Below are positions 46,126 through 55,147 of a stretch of 64,000 nt of DNA, piece after piece. Each line of letters begins with the position of its first letter. Within the stretch, counting starts at the first letter, position 1. A program made the position numbers and the translations under genes. Below the pieces are notes generated by a model. It had not been told where the DNA came from, searched no databases, and worked only from the letters and a program-made list of their open reading frames with translations. Origin of the DNA: Marsupella aquatica (lineage: Eukaryota > Marchantiophyta); the NCBI GenBank assembly GCA_973895155.1, contig OZ316897.1, positions 5,642,001-5,706,000 on the forward strand. The letters run 5' to 3'.

Positions 46126-47747
46126 GGGTTAACCCGAAACTGAAACTGAATCCACTAATTCCGGCCACAAGTTAACCCGTCACACTAATCAGGCCGTATC
46201 TTTCTTAATACACCTTCGTTTCTCGAGTGTTTTATATCGATTTTACTCGCCTTGACCAGATCTTTCCAATGCTCTTTACAGATCCGCATTTGGTGAGATA
46301 TTGAAAGAGATATGGTCGCCGACCACCTGCGACATAGCTTTTATTTCCGTACTCTTAACGCCATGATTGCCCTTATTCTTGCCATCTTGTTAATTGTTAT
46401 GCAATATCAATAGCTACTCCTTGCATACAGCAACCTACTTAATCAGATTACAAAATAAGGACCATGTCATTGGCGTCACAATCGGCATCAACCACCTCGG
46501 CCTCTATTCCCAAGCCGCCTTGCGGATTTCTTCTACGGTGGCAAGAGGGTTGCTTCTTTTTTCGGCAAGCCGCCTGATGTCCTTTGGCCAATCTCCTCCT
46601 GGTAAATCTTTCTCCCTAGCCAGGGCTGCTTTCTCTTCCTCCCTAAGTCGCTCCTGAAAATCTTGTGCCGTCTGCTTTATACCGTCAAAGCTCGGGGGAG
46701 CAACCTCTGGTGGGGGAGACTCAGGGCTACTTTGCTGGGTGGGGTCCCCTCAAACTACTCTTGGAAGCGTGGGGATAAAATGGCCACAGGTCCTTACTCC
46801 TGGAACATGATGATCCGACCCATAGCCGGAGTTATCATTGCTGTAGTCCTCCATTGCCTCCTCCACTGCTTGGACTCATGGCTTCCCCTTCCGTTCCCCT
46901 GGTCCTGCCGTGAAAACGGTCTCATAGATCACAGGCTCTGGTTCCTCCTCTGCTTTCCAGGCTGTCCTCTCCCTCTGCTTTCCGCGGGAAGGAGCCTTAG
47001 GCTGCTCTGCCTCCGATTTGGGGCTTGAGGCTCCCACATACATTCGCACTCCCGGCTTGTGTTCCAGCCTCCTTCTCTCGTTGGCTCCGGTAAAGGGGTT
47101 TTCCCTCCTGAGTCGGCTTAGGCCGGCCTCTGGGGTAGTGTCCTGTACCGGTGCCATTGCCATTGCCGGTGCCGTTCTCTCCTTCTCCAGCAATTTCAGT
47201 AGATTCTGCATGCCTGATTGCTGCATCGGCAAGTCTTCTTTCCTTGGCCGAAACACCTGCTTGATCGTAGGACTGGCAGGCTGGTTGGGCTCTTCTATTG
47301 CTAGCCTCTACTCCGAAACCTCCTCCGGTGCCCTTGCCGATAGGGGAAGTACTGGGGCAAATATTTTACTTTTGGCATACCGGCACAACAGCGGCATGTG
47401 ATAGCCAAGCCGGGACACGCTTCCCACGCCGATCACCTACTGTTCCTCCTTCAAGATCTTCTTCAGTTGGTTGAGGAGATACCCGTTTTAATCCCGGCTT
47501 GGGTCTGGCTGTAATAGCTGTCTAAATTAGAAACTTAGAAATAATGAAAAATTTTAAATTTTTTGTAGTTAGAAATAGATTAAACATAGCCAATTAATCT
47601 ACTTTTAGATATAAGTAAGGTTAAGACTTAAGTTAGGCAGATTAATGGATAATACCCTGAGTAATTAGGTAGGGGTGAGACAAGCCAGAAGAAACTACTA
47701 TTGATGTTCTCAAAGCGCAAAAGGAAGATTGGTGCTGCCAAGTTTGA

Positions 47748-49404
47748 TTGTGGGCGCAAAGAGCGTTTTGGCGTAAAAGCGCAACGGCGCTTTGGAGCGA
47801 AAGCGCAATGGCGCTTTGGAGCAAAAGCGCAACGGCGTATCGGCGGAAAAGCGCAACAGTGCAATGGAGCAAAGGCGCAACAGAGCAAGAGCGCAATGGC
47901 GGATCACTTGCCATTGATCTCTTCGGATCGATAGTTGGCGACAATGCCTTGTTTCTTGTTACTATGGCAGACGAAGGGGGAGAGATGACTGCGAGAGGAG
48001 TTCCTTTACCTAAGGCCGTCCTTGTGACATACCCTACGGTGAAAAGAAGCTTGCACGTTTTGAAGGAAGCACTGGCGGTCATGCACTTGAGTAAATTGCT
48101 CACTCTGCCTTTGTCCGTAACTTCATTGAGTTTTTTGAAGGATTTCAGTGATGGGGCACGAATCAAAGTCGGTATGGTGGGAACTGCTCAGGCGAATCCA
48201 GAATTCTGGACTCTGCAATTTGTTGCTGATGCTTTCGACTGTCCCGCCGAAGGCAACAGCTTACACTCACGACAAGGGGAGACTGCGAGGCCTTATTTTT
48301 CTGGAACTCGAAACGTTCACCATGGGTGGAAAATGGACCAGTGCACCGATTATACTCTTAAAATCATTTTAGAGTTTTTGATTCCAATTCTCCATCCCAT
48401 TCGACCACATATGATACTTGTGTCACTTGCCAATACTATTGTGGCAAGTTGGAAGGGAGTTGCTCAGATAAATTGGGCCTTGTTGCTAAGACAGGTTATT
48501 TTATCTCAAGTAAAGAAGGTGAAAATGGACGAGTTCACTACTCTCCCTTCTTATCTTTGCCAATTGTACTTTCATGGGAATTGCTTACTTCCAGGCGAAC
48601 AAGAGGAGCGGATCAGACTGCTTGATGAATTTGATCTTAGTGAATCAGGAAACGAGGATACTGAAAGAGAAGATGCTGATGAAGTCCAACCGGAGGTTCC
48701 CCCACCTATCTGTTCAGAGGTCCCCTCTTACCCATAGAGAACCACTTGTGGAACCCAGAAGAACCTCTTCACCAATTCCTGATAACCCACTATCCCCTTT
48801 CGAAGATCTCAATCAGGATAGAAGACTTTACACCCCCCTCAATTCCAATCTCGATGAGTATACATCCGAGCCAGAACCAGTAGGAACGTCCCCACCTTCT
48901 GTACCTGTAGTTGACATATCTATCCCTAATACTCTTCGATCACCCACAGTCCCAACTCAGAATTTATCTATAGACACCTTGACCCCTTCTATGAGATCCC
49001 GTAAAAGACCCTTCATGTTCAGCAAACCAACGGCTGATGAACTGAGAGTAGAATCTAATCAGCAAATTATTGATAAGTTAAGCAACTTATTGATCTGTGA
49101 ACCTGAGGAGATAGTTGACTCTGTTGAGAGGTTAAGAGCAGCCTCTGTAACTCTGCCTGAACCTAGTAGTCCCGACTCTCCATACTCTCCAACCCAAGGT
49201 CCGACTCAGTTCTATCCCAAAATGATGGAGCTATTTCGACCCACCTCCAATATTAGGGTTACAAATATTACTGAAGCTGAACCAATGGAGGAAAATGATG
49301 CATCACCCAGGTTAGAGCTTCAACAGACACTATCTGCTTCCCCAGGTCACTCTGCTGAACACTATTCTACTCTTGTTAATAAAATGACTGACATGCTGGA
49401 GTGA
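47748..49404 (+). pseudogene. Gy4 ORF, N-terminal part with globular domain
   Basis: Frame one is 47748-48737; the likely initiator is ATG 47964 (MADEGGEMTARGVPLP), since the codons before it are the minisatellite. It contains FVADAFDCPAEG and SLANTIVASWKGVAQINWALLLRQ, with the same order and spacing as VFGLPxG and YNGYLLNQL in the Gy1 ORF. After a frameshift near 48700 it continues as 48700-49404, a Pro/Ser/Thr-rich linker (PSSPDSPYSPTQGP). Family membership is by pattern only, and similarity is weak. Confidence 0.5.
47751..47900 (+). repeat. 24-bp minisatellite at the start of the Gy4 ORF
   Basis: About six units of AAAGCGCAACGGCGCTTTGG plus AGCG. As 24 is a multiple of three, each unit translates to eight residues of the type ALWSKSAT. 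A lone related word (CGCAAAGGCGCAACAGCGCT) recurs near 50773. Confidence 0.88.
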
Positions 49405-49518
49405 TGAGAGACTTAATTGATGTCTTGGATGATCTTCTGCATAAGACATCAGCTTTACTTACCTGAGATCATCATCGAGAATATTGTGAGGATTTAGTCC
49501 ACAGGCTTACACAGATTT

Positions 49519-50580
49519 TTGGATGCAACCCGAAGCAAGTCTATTATGCCGTCCCGTTATCATACCTCAGCCTCTGGCTCTCCCATTTACTATTCTTTCC
49601 CTTCTTCTAGTCATTCACCCACCTCTCCTTACAGTCCTTTGAATCAACCAGACCAGCTCTACCCTAGTTTTCCAGAACCTGAGATCACACCTACAGGTGA
49701 AAATCTTGCCATTTCCTATCCTGACATCCTTCCACCAGGTCAAGATAAATCCTGCCAAGTCCATTTCATTCCTACACTCCATATTGACCCTAAAACCCCT
49801 CAGGAGAATATTACACAATTTGCTGAGTTTGTCAGAGTTTCAGACCTTAGAACTCCTCCTATTTTAGAGTTTTGGCAGTACTATCATAAGAAGAGAGTTG
49901 AATGTCTCTATATCCTGAAGCTTCATCTGAAGGATGTCACCCGCCTAGAGATAGCAGAGATGGATGAGATCTGGACAGAGGCTAAATATTTTTGCCCTGT
50001 TCTTGTTGTCATAATCCTGGTTGGACACATTGTATTGGAGAATGGAGATTTGGCTTTGGCATATTTCGGGAACTTACCTGCCTATGTCTTGGAATTCATC
50101 ATCAACTTTTTGAGACAAACCAACAAACGATATCAGGTCAACCATGGTGTCCTACCAGAGGAACCTTTTGTTGTTCAACAATTCATCTCACCAGTTGCTG
50201 AGAGTCAAAGAATCTGGAACAACATCACTTCCCAACGGTTGGCTGACTACACACTAAAGTGGCGGGAACTGTTACCTCGTGTCACCCCACTTCTATCACT
50301 TGCCAAGGACTCTGACACCTTCATCAACAAGTTTCCACGCAACTACCATACTACTTGTTGTAGTTATGATTTGGTCGACATCTATATGCAAGCTAGCAAG
50401 GTGAACACTATGTTTCACAGGAGACTACTTCCCATTCTAAATGCTGAACGACAAATCAGGTCTCTTCCATTTGCTCGACATGATACGCAGGTTATGGATT
50501 TCCTTCAAGAGGTGATTCGAACTGAGACATTCAGGAGTGTTCAACAACCGGACCAGTCAGCATTACTTCAGGAGGATTGA
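49519..50580 (+). CDS. Gy4 ORF, C-terminal part, function unknown
   Basis: The open frame gives 353 residues, apparently a continuation of the preceding ORF after a gap of about 110 bases with stops. It starts Pro/Ser-rich and becomes globular (LEFWQYYHKKRVECLYILKL, FGNLPAYVLEFIINFLRQ). A helical region (RRLLPILNAERQIRSLPF) is near the end. No domain is recognised and no long coiled coil is present, unlike Gy1 and Gy2. Confidence 0.5.
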   Translation: MDATRSKSIMPSRYHTSASGSPIYYSFPSSSHSPTSPYSPLNQPDQLYPSFPEPEITPTGENLAISYPDILPPGQDKSCQVHFIPTLHIDPKTPQENITQFAEFVRVSDLRTPPILEFWQYYHKKRVECLYILKLHLKDVTRLEIAEMDEIWTEAKYFCPVLVVIILVGHIVLENGDLALAYFGNLPAYVLEFIINFLRQTNKRYQVNHGVLPEEPFVVQQFISPVAESQRIWNNITSQRLADYTLKWRELLPRVTPLLSLAKDSDTFINKFPRNYHTTCCSYDLVDIYMQASKVNTMFHRRLLPILNAERQIRSLPFARHDTQVMDFLQEVIRTETFRSVQQPDQSALLQED

Positions 50581-52031
50581 CCTACTCCATCCTTCGAGTC
50601 AGGATTAGTCAATCTCCATTATTTTTGTTAAATAGTTATCATAGTTAGAAAAGTCTCATACTTTTTCAGGAGATAGCTCTTATGTAGCAGACCCTCCCCT
50701 GAAAATATCAGCCAAAACCGACATGTCATTTAGAAGTTATAGCATTTTTAGTTTTGCAGTAACGTGAGTGCGCAAAGGCGCAACAGCGCTTCCGACACTT
50801 GGAAAATTTTCTGGAACAGTGTATTTTTTTATCCGACAGCACTTTTCACCGATTTTATTAAGACACTTAGACACCTCAGAAAAAGTCTAAAATTTTTCCA
50901 TCATGTAACATGTATATAAATCTTCCACCTAGGAAAATTTCACCCCATTTTGAATTTTATGTTAGAAATTAAAATTCCGATAAACTCACTATTTATTATT
51001 TTTACCATAAAAGTGCAAAAAACACTTTTACTCCAGTTTACACTAGGGATAACTTTTGGTTAGTTTTTCATTCCTGTAACATTCTAGTGAACCTTGAGTA
51101 CTCTCGTAGCATATTTTCATACTTTTTACTTTAGTTTATGACCCTTAAGATATGAAAGGGCATGTCCTTTCATTATCTCTTTTCCCTTTAGTTCCTGCCA
51201 CCCTATATGTAGTTGAATTTATGTCACTTTTAGTGTGAAGAAATTTCATGAGCGCTCAGTTGCAAGATTATAACTTTGTTACCTCCATTTGTAGCAAGTA
51301 CTCCATTGCATATGAGTACTTAATACAAAGGAATTCTTCCCCCTTCAAGTCTAAATGAATGAGAAGTTTGGACCCTTGAAGTAAAATTATTGTGATTGTT
51401 AAATCTTTTGAGTATGTGAAAATAGATTCCTTGTTGGTGATGTTTCACATATTCCTTAGTTCTTGATGCATAGTTTTTGGCGTGACATTGCTTGTGCACG
51501 GGATGCAAAGATTGTTACTCATCAATTACTTATGGCTTCAAATTTGATTATGATGGTGTCTCTTATTTGTGACACAAAGTACCGATTGGATACAGAAGTG
51601 ATTGATTACTAGTCTCCACTCAGTACCTTGGAAGGAAAAGTTGAGACATGTTGACGGCATTTTAGTAATCATCCTAGTATCGTAATCCTTTCCAGAAATA
51701 TTCTTGCGGATATACCACCTAAATCATATCAAATGAAGTTATGTTGAGGAGTCACCTTGGTTGTTTCCTAACTCCCTCACCATACCTCAAGGTTTTCATT
51801 GTGTTTTATTAATTGTTTCCATTTGTTAATTTTATTTTTAATGTCAAGCAGACATTTAAAACTATGCCTTGCTGAGCAACCATAGTAAAAGGCTCAACTT
51901 TGTGTTTTTGTTACCTTATTCATTCATAAGTGCTAAATCATAGAAAATCATTCCTTACATATTCTTCCATGGGAACGAATACCGAGTTTTGGATCTTAAA
52001 TGTTTATTTATGTCCCTAGTATGATACTACA
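50581..52031. other. Non-coding 3' part of Gy4
   Basis: AT-rich with no supported ORF on either strand. In the solo-LTR reading it would include the downstream part of the LTR up to ACTACA. Confidence 0.55.
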
Positions 52032-53416
52032 CTGGCCTTTCTGCCAGGTAGACCTGAGCCTTGCCGATCTCTGCCCTCGGCAAGTTACAATGCATGGTCA
52101 CCCACAAGAAATCGATCATCTCTCCGATGTGCGGGTTGGTGCAGGTATTCCGGAAGAAGCCATTCTTCATTGATGGTCCTGGGAACGACCGGAACTCCTT
52201 GTCAAGTAAGGTCTTCCTCGTATCAACCTTGGTCTTATTACCCATCGGCAAGCCAAACACCTCGACAATCACTTGGGGAGTGAGATAGAAATCCTTCCCA
52301 TACACCCTCGTGGAATTGGTCTCGGGTTCCCATGATCCCACAAATTCTAATAAGTTTGACTCCGGCACCTCCGGCTTCAGCCATGGTAATCTTACGAAGG
52401 CTTCCAAGCCGGATCCAGCCATGAAGCCCTGGTACTTCTTGGTCTACATGGCCGTAAAGCATGCATCCTCCTCCCGTGCAAAATGTAATTGCACTTCCTC
52501 TGGTAGGGTCGCCACCCAGCCTTTCCAGGTGTCATCCTTTGTTGGAATGGCATTGATGGGATCGACCTCCTCCTCTTCGGCTTCTCCCTGCCTCCTGTTC
52601 TGCTGCTCTGTTGGCTTCCTTGGTACCGCCGACCTTGTTTTTTTGCCGGGGTGGCCTCTTTGTTGTTGTTTCCGTTCCTCTTCATCTCGGCTGCCGTGGA
52701 TGTTTCTCCTAGCACAGTTGCCTTTGTCCATCCTTCCGTGCTACCCTTCAACTCCCAGTGCGCGTCGTTGCAACGGTTGATGGCTTCCCAAATGCCGACA
52801 ATTCTGTCTTCGCAAAATAGAAGGTCATCGAGCTGATTGGCAGTAGGAGTCCACAAGAACTTGGCCTTGATGAGTTCTCCTCCTAAGAAGGCAGACTTCT
52901 GCAGCTCCCACAGTCGAGCGAGCTCCTGCCGTTCTCGAGCTGCTCTCTCCAATTCTTCGTTCTCATAAGTCCTAATGTACTCAGTTGCCCATTTGAATAG
53001 GCATCCCCAAAAATGTGCCGCTTGATTGACGTTGCTCATACCCTCCTTGACTCGATCGTTGGTATCTGCTCCCGCCCAGAGTGCTTGCCTAAGCAGTTGA
53101 CAATAGTTGGCCTTCCGTAGTCGTCTGCCTAGTTCGTGCTTGCAAATGAGCCACCATTCCTCGCGAGCGGTCCTTACCCCTCTCCTCCTCTGGTCTTTCC
53201 TCCCGTTGGTTACCCCTAGCCGCCGATGCTTAGTGCACCCTAACCCTAATTGTGTTCTCTCCCCCGGCGTCCTTACCTCCGGCCTCGGCCCGGGTTCCAT
53301 AGTCACCCTTAATTGTTTATATTTTCCTTGTTTTTGTTACTATACTAATGTGTTTATGGGGTACACCTCCGTTTTCCCCACTTAACTGGCCTAGTGATTC
53401 CTGGCTAGGCAGCACA

Positions 53417-53421
53417 ACCTA
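53417..53421. other. Target-site duplication of Gy1-c (left copy)
   Basis: ACCTA, immediately outside the LTR start at 53416 and equal to the complement of TAGGT at 30468-30472. Confidence 0.85.
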
Positions 53422-54247
53422 CAATGGCACCACTTCAATGAGATTTTTGCCGAAGCCCAGACACTCGCCCAACCGAGACATACCACGACCTAGGTGTAGG
53501 CTTCAACCTTGGCTTCTATGACACCCATCATCCCTGGGAACAGCCAAACACTGCCTCGGCCTCACTCAAGCCGCTCCCCACCACCGGCCGCACCGCCTGC
53601 TCGGGTACGATCCATGGTAAGGTGGTGAACATAAGCTTGGAGGACGAGGAGGTTCATCCACCCCTTGTCCGGAGACCACCAGGGATGCACCAACACGGGG
53701 CGGGTAACACATCATTGTCCTTGCAAGCCCGAACCCGAGAGGCAGCTTCGGTGGACAATATGATGACGGTTGCGGCACCAACACCAATTCTAATGGTGGT
53801 GGCACTACCCCTCCTGGATAGGGAAGATGGGGAGATGTCCCCTTCTATGAGCCTCCCCGGGAACCAATCTAGGGGTAGGAAGAGGAAGGAGCCGGCTGCA
53901 ATATCCAGCTTACCCGTGGCCAAGTTGACCATGCATCTCATGGGGGAGAATGTCCACAAGAACATCCTCCACCCGAAGCATGCAGCCTACTTGAAGACCG
54001 AAGGGTTTGAACATCTTGCCGCCCTCCCTTGGAACACTTGCAGGTACTATGGGCAAGATATGACGGAGTTCATCCAAAACTTTGACGAGGCCCGCCAACA
54101 AACCCGCGCGTACAGACGGGTAATGTCCCTGAACGAAGAGCAACTAAAGATCATCTTTGGCCTACCCAAGGGACCAAACCGGGTGGAATCACGAGCCCCA
54201 AGGGGCAAAGGAGCAAAGTACCAATCATCTAGCTTCTCGGCCGAGGG
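53417..54247 (+). pseudogene. Middle part of the Gy2-a ORF
   Basis: It begins LQWHHF, the residues that follow INL at the 30468 break. A Pro-rich, poorly conserved linker with stops follows, then from 53622 a frame open to the Gy2-b insertion. Conserved blocks match Gy2-b: VDNMMTVAAP, a basic RGRKRKEPA, NILHPKHAAYLKTEGFEHLA, ALPWNTCRYYGQDMTEF and LKIIFGLPKG. The last two correspond to GLEAFVRLPW and VFGLPxG of Gy1. It is interrupted at GAGGG by Gy2-b and resumes at 58262. Confidence 0.75.
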
Positions 54248-55147
54248 TGTCACGTCGTAGGCTTCGGCCTTAACTCAGACTTCAGCTTAGACGGGCACAT
54301 CCCTCGTAAATCTGAGGGTTCGGGCAGGAAGGGAAGCACATAATGCACCTTATTCTCGTAAACTAGCGCTAAGTGCGCATACTGCTAAATACGGACACCT
54401 CCTAGGTATGGTTTGTGTTCCGCCGCCGGAACGTACCTTAGTCGATAGCAGGATCGACCCCGGCTTAAGGGCTTCTAAGCCTTCGTGCTGTCCGCCTTCG
54501 ATCCGGATTCGATGATACAGGTCCTCAACCCGTGCTCGCAACCACTTACCCGCAGGCTGCACCCTGTGCACGTCTCGGGTAGTGCGTTCGGCCCGGCGCT
54601 GCCACCCATATACGAGAAACCCACACACATATGCGCACACATGCATACAATCTCGATTTACACGAAGGAAAAATGATGGGAAAGGATTTTACTACAAAGG
54701 GAACATATGCGTACACTTAGTTGACACGACAGCCCTGGAATGCACAGGTTCAAGGCCAAGGGTGCACACTACAACGGAGCCCGGCTCCGCACTCGCCCGG
54801 CGAGCTTAGTCCTACCCCCTCCCCTTGGTACTCTGTCATTCCCAGAGGTCGGGACTCCCCGCATGTCCCGCGGATGTCCGACTCTGAAACTAAAAACCCC
54901 CCCCTTGCCTCTACCGAGGGGTGCACTAAATACTAAGAGCCGAGGAACGGGGCGTCCTCCCGCCGAAGATCCGCTGACCAAGGTCCTAACTAAGCTGACA
55001 GTCAGGCCGGAAAACGGCTGTGTCTTATTAGAAGATCCTAATCTACGCAGGCTGGACAGCAGGGCAGCGCTGCTGTACCTAAGGCAGGTGCCTGTCCCAA
55101 GAGCCTGACTAAGCCAATCCTAATCCTAATCTATTCCTACTCCACCG
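54248..55147 (-). other. Non-coding 3' part of the Gy2-b LTR
   Basis: No supported ORF. It is similar in length and position to the 890-bp tail after the Gy1 ORF. It contains the shared hairpin motif, a CACACA-rich patch near 54620 and a C-run near 54896-54903. Confidence 0.6.
54402..54434 (-). other. Conserved LTR hairpin motif (Gy2-b)
   Basis: CTAGGTATGGTTTGTGTTCC then GCCGCCGGAACG on the plus strand, about 155-185 bp from the LTR end. Confidence 0.7.

Larger units (their letters stand above)
44030..46480 (-). mobile_element. Gy5: probable solo LTR, 2,451 bp, non-coding
   Basis: Plus-strand ends are TGTCACGCG and GGCGTCACA. ATCGG occurs on both sides (44025-44029, 46481-46485) and the Gy1 ORF is collinear without it, so the duplication is exact. 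No ORF of note, no primer site and no terminal direct repeat occur. In LTR sense it starts TGTGACGCC, as in Gy2. The right part holds tandem repeats (45740-46130). A DNA transposon with short inverted ends is less likely, because TG...CA ends with a 5-bp duplication are typical of LTRs. Confidence 0.78.
47510..52031 (+). mobile_element. Gy4: probable solo LTR carrying ORFs, 4,522 bp
   Basis: Starts TGTAATAGC, ends ATACTACA, flanked by CTGGC at 47505-47509 and 52032-52036. The Gy1 ORF reads on exactly when one CTGGC is kept. No terminal direct repeat and no gag or pol are present. ORFs lie on the plus strand (47748-50580), followed by 1.45 kb of AT-rich non-coding sequence. Alternatives are a non-autonomous element without LTRs or one whose LTRs are too short to see. 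The solo-LTR reading is favoured by analogy with Gy1. Confidence 0.72.
42607..53306 (-). pseudogene. LTR-embedded accessory ORF of Gy1-c (5' LTR copy), in three pieces
   Basis: Pieces are 53306-52037 (N-terminus from ATG 53306 to YLAERP), 47504-46486 (linker with FRPRKEDLPMQQSGMQ) and 44029-42607 (coiled coil, GKKKKRKPSG and acidic tail). Gy4 and Gy5 occupy the gaps. Removing each insertion and one duplication restores collinearity with the other copies. Extra damage includes a one-base change of frame near 52640, stops near 47310 and 43500, and a short deletion near 42730. Domain content is as described for the ORF at 5063. Confidence 0.78.
39071..53416 (-). mobile_element. Gy1-c, 5' half (5' LTR, primer site, gag, protease, start of RT)
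   Basis: Read on the minus strand: LTR 53416 to 41707, primer-binding site, gag, protease and the first part of the RT frame, cut at 39071. The cut is equivalent to base 1929 of Gy1-a, while the plus-strand half starts at the equivalent of 1941. The outer LTR end is flanked by ACCTA, matching the other half. Nested in the LTR are Gy5 (44030-46480) and Gy4 (47510-52031). Confidence 0.9.
41707..53416 (-). repeat. 5' LTR of Gy1-c, about 4.73 kb once nested insertions are removed
   Basis: It starts TGTGCTGCCTAGCC at 53416 and ends GCACCACA at 41707, where the primer-binding site follows. Two insertions with their duplications (2,456 and 4,527 bp) interrupt it; removing them leaves about 4,727 bp, close to the 4,704-bp 3' LTR. 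The first T/C difference near the terminus (TGTGCTGCC against TGTGATGCC) and other changes show the two LTRs have diverged since insertion. Confidence 0.88.

Noticed and set aside
36924-46130. CRISPR-like arrays among the tandem repeats
   Set aside because: Units are contiguous or degenerate, with no regular unique spacers and no cas-like genes; the context is plant nuclear transposons.
44030-46480. Gy5 (and Gy2-b) as DNA transposons with short inverted ends
   Set aside because: Inverted similarity is limited to about eight bases, ends are TG...CA with 5-bp duplications, and Gy2-b encodes no transposase-like catalytic motif. LTR origin fits better, though it is not proven.
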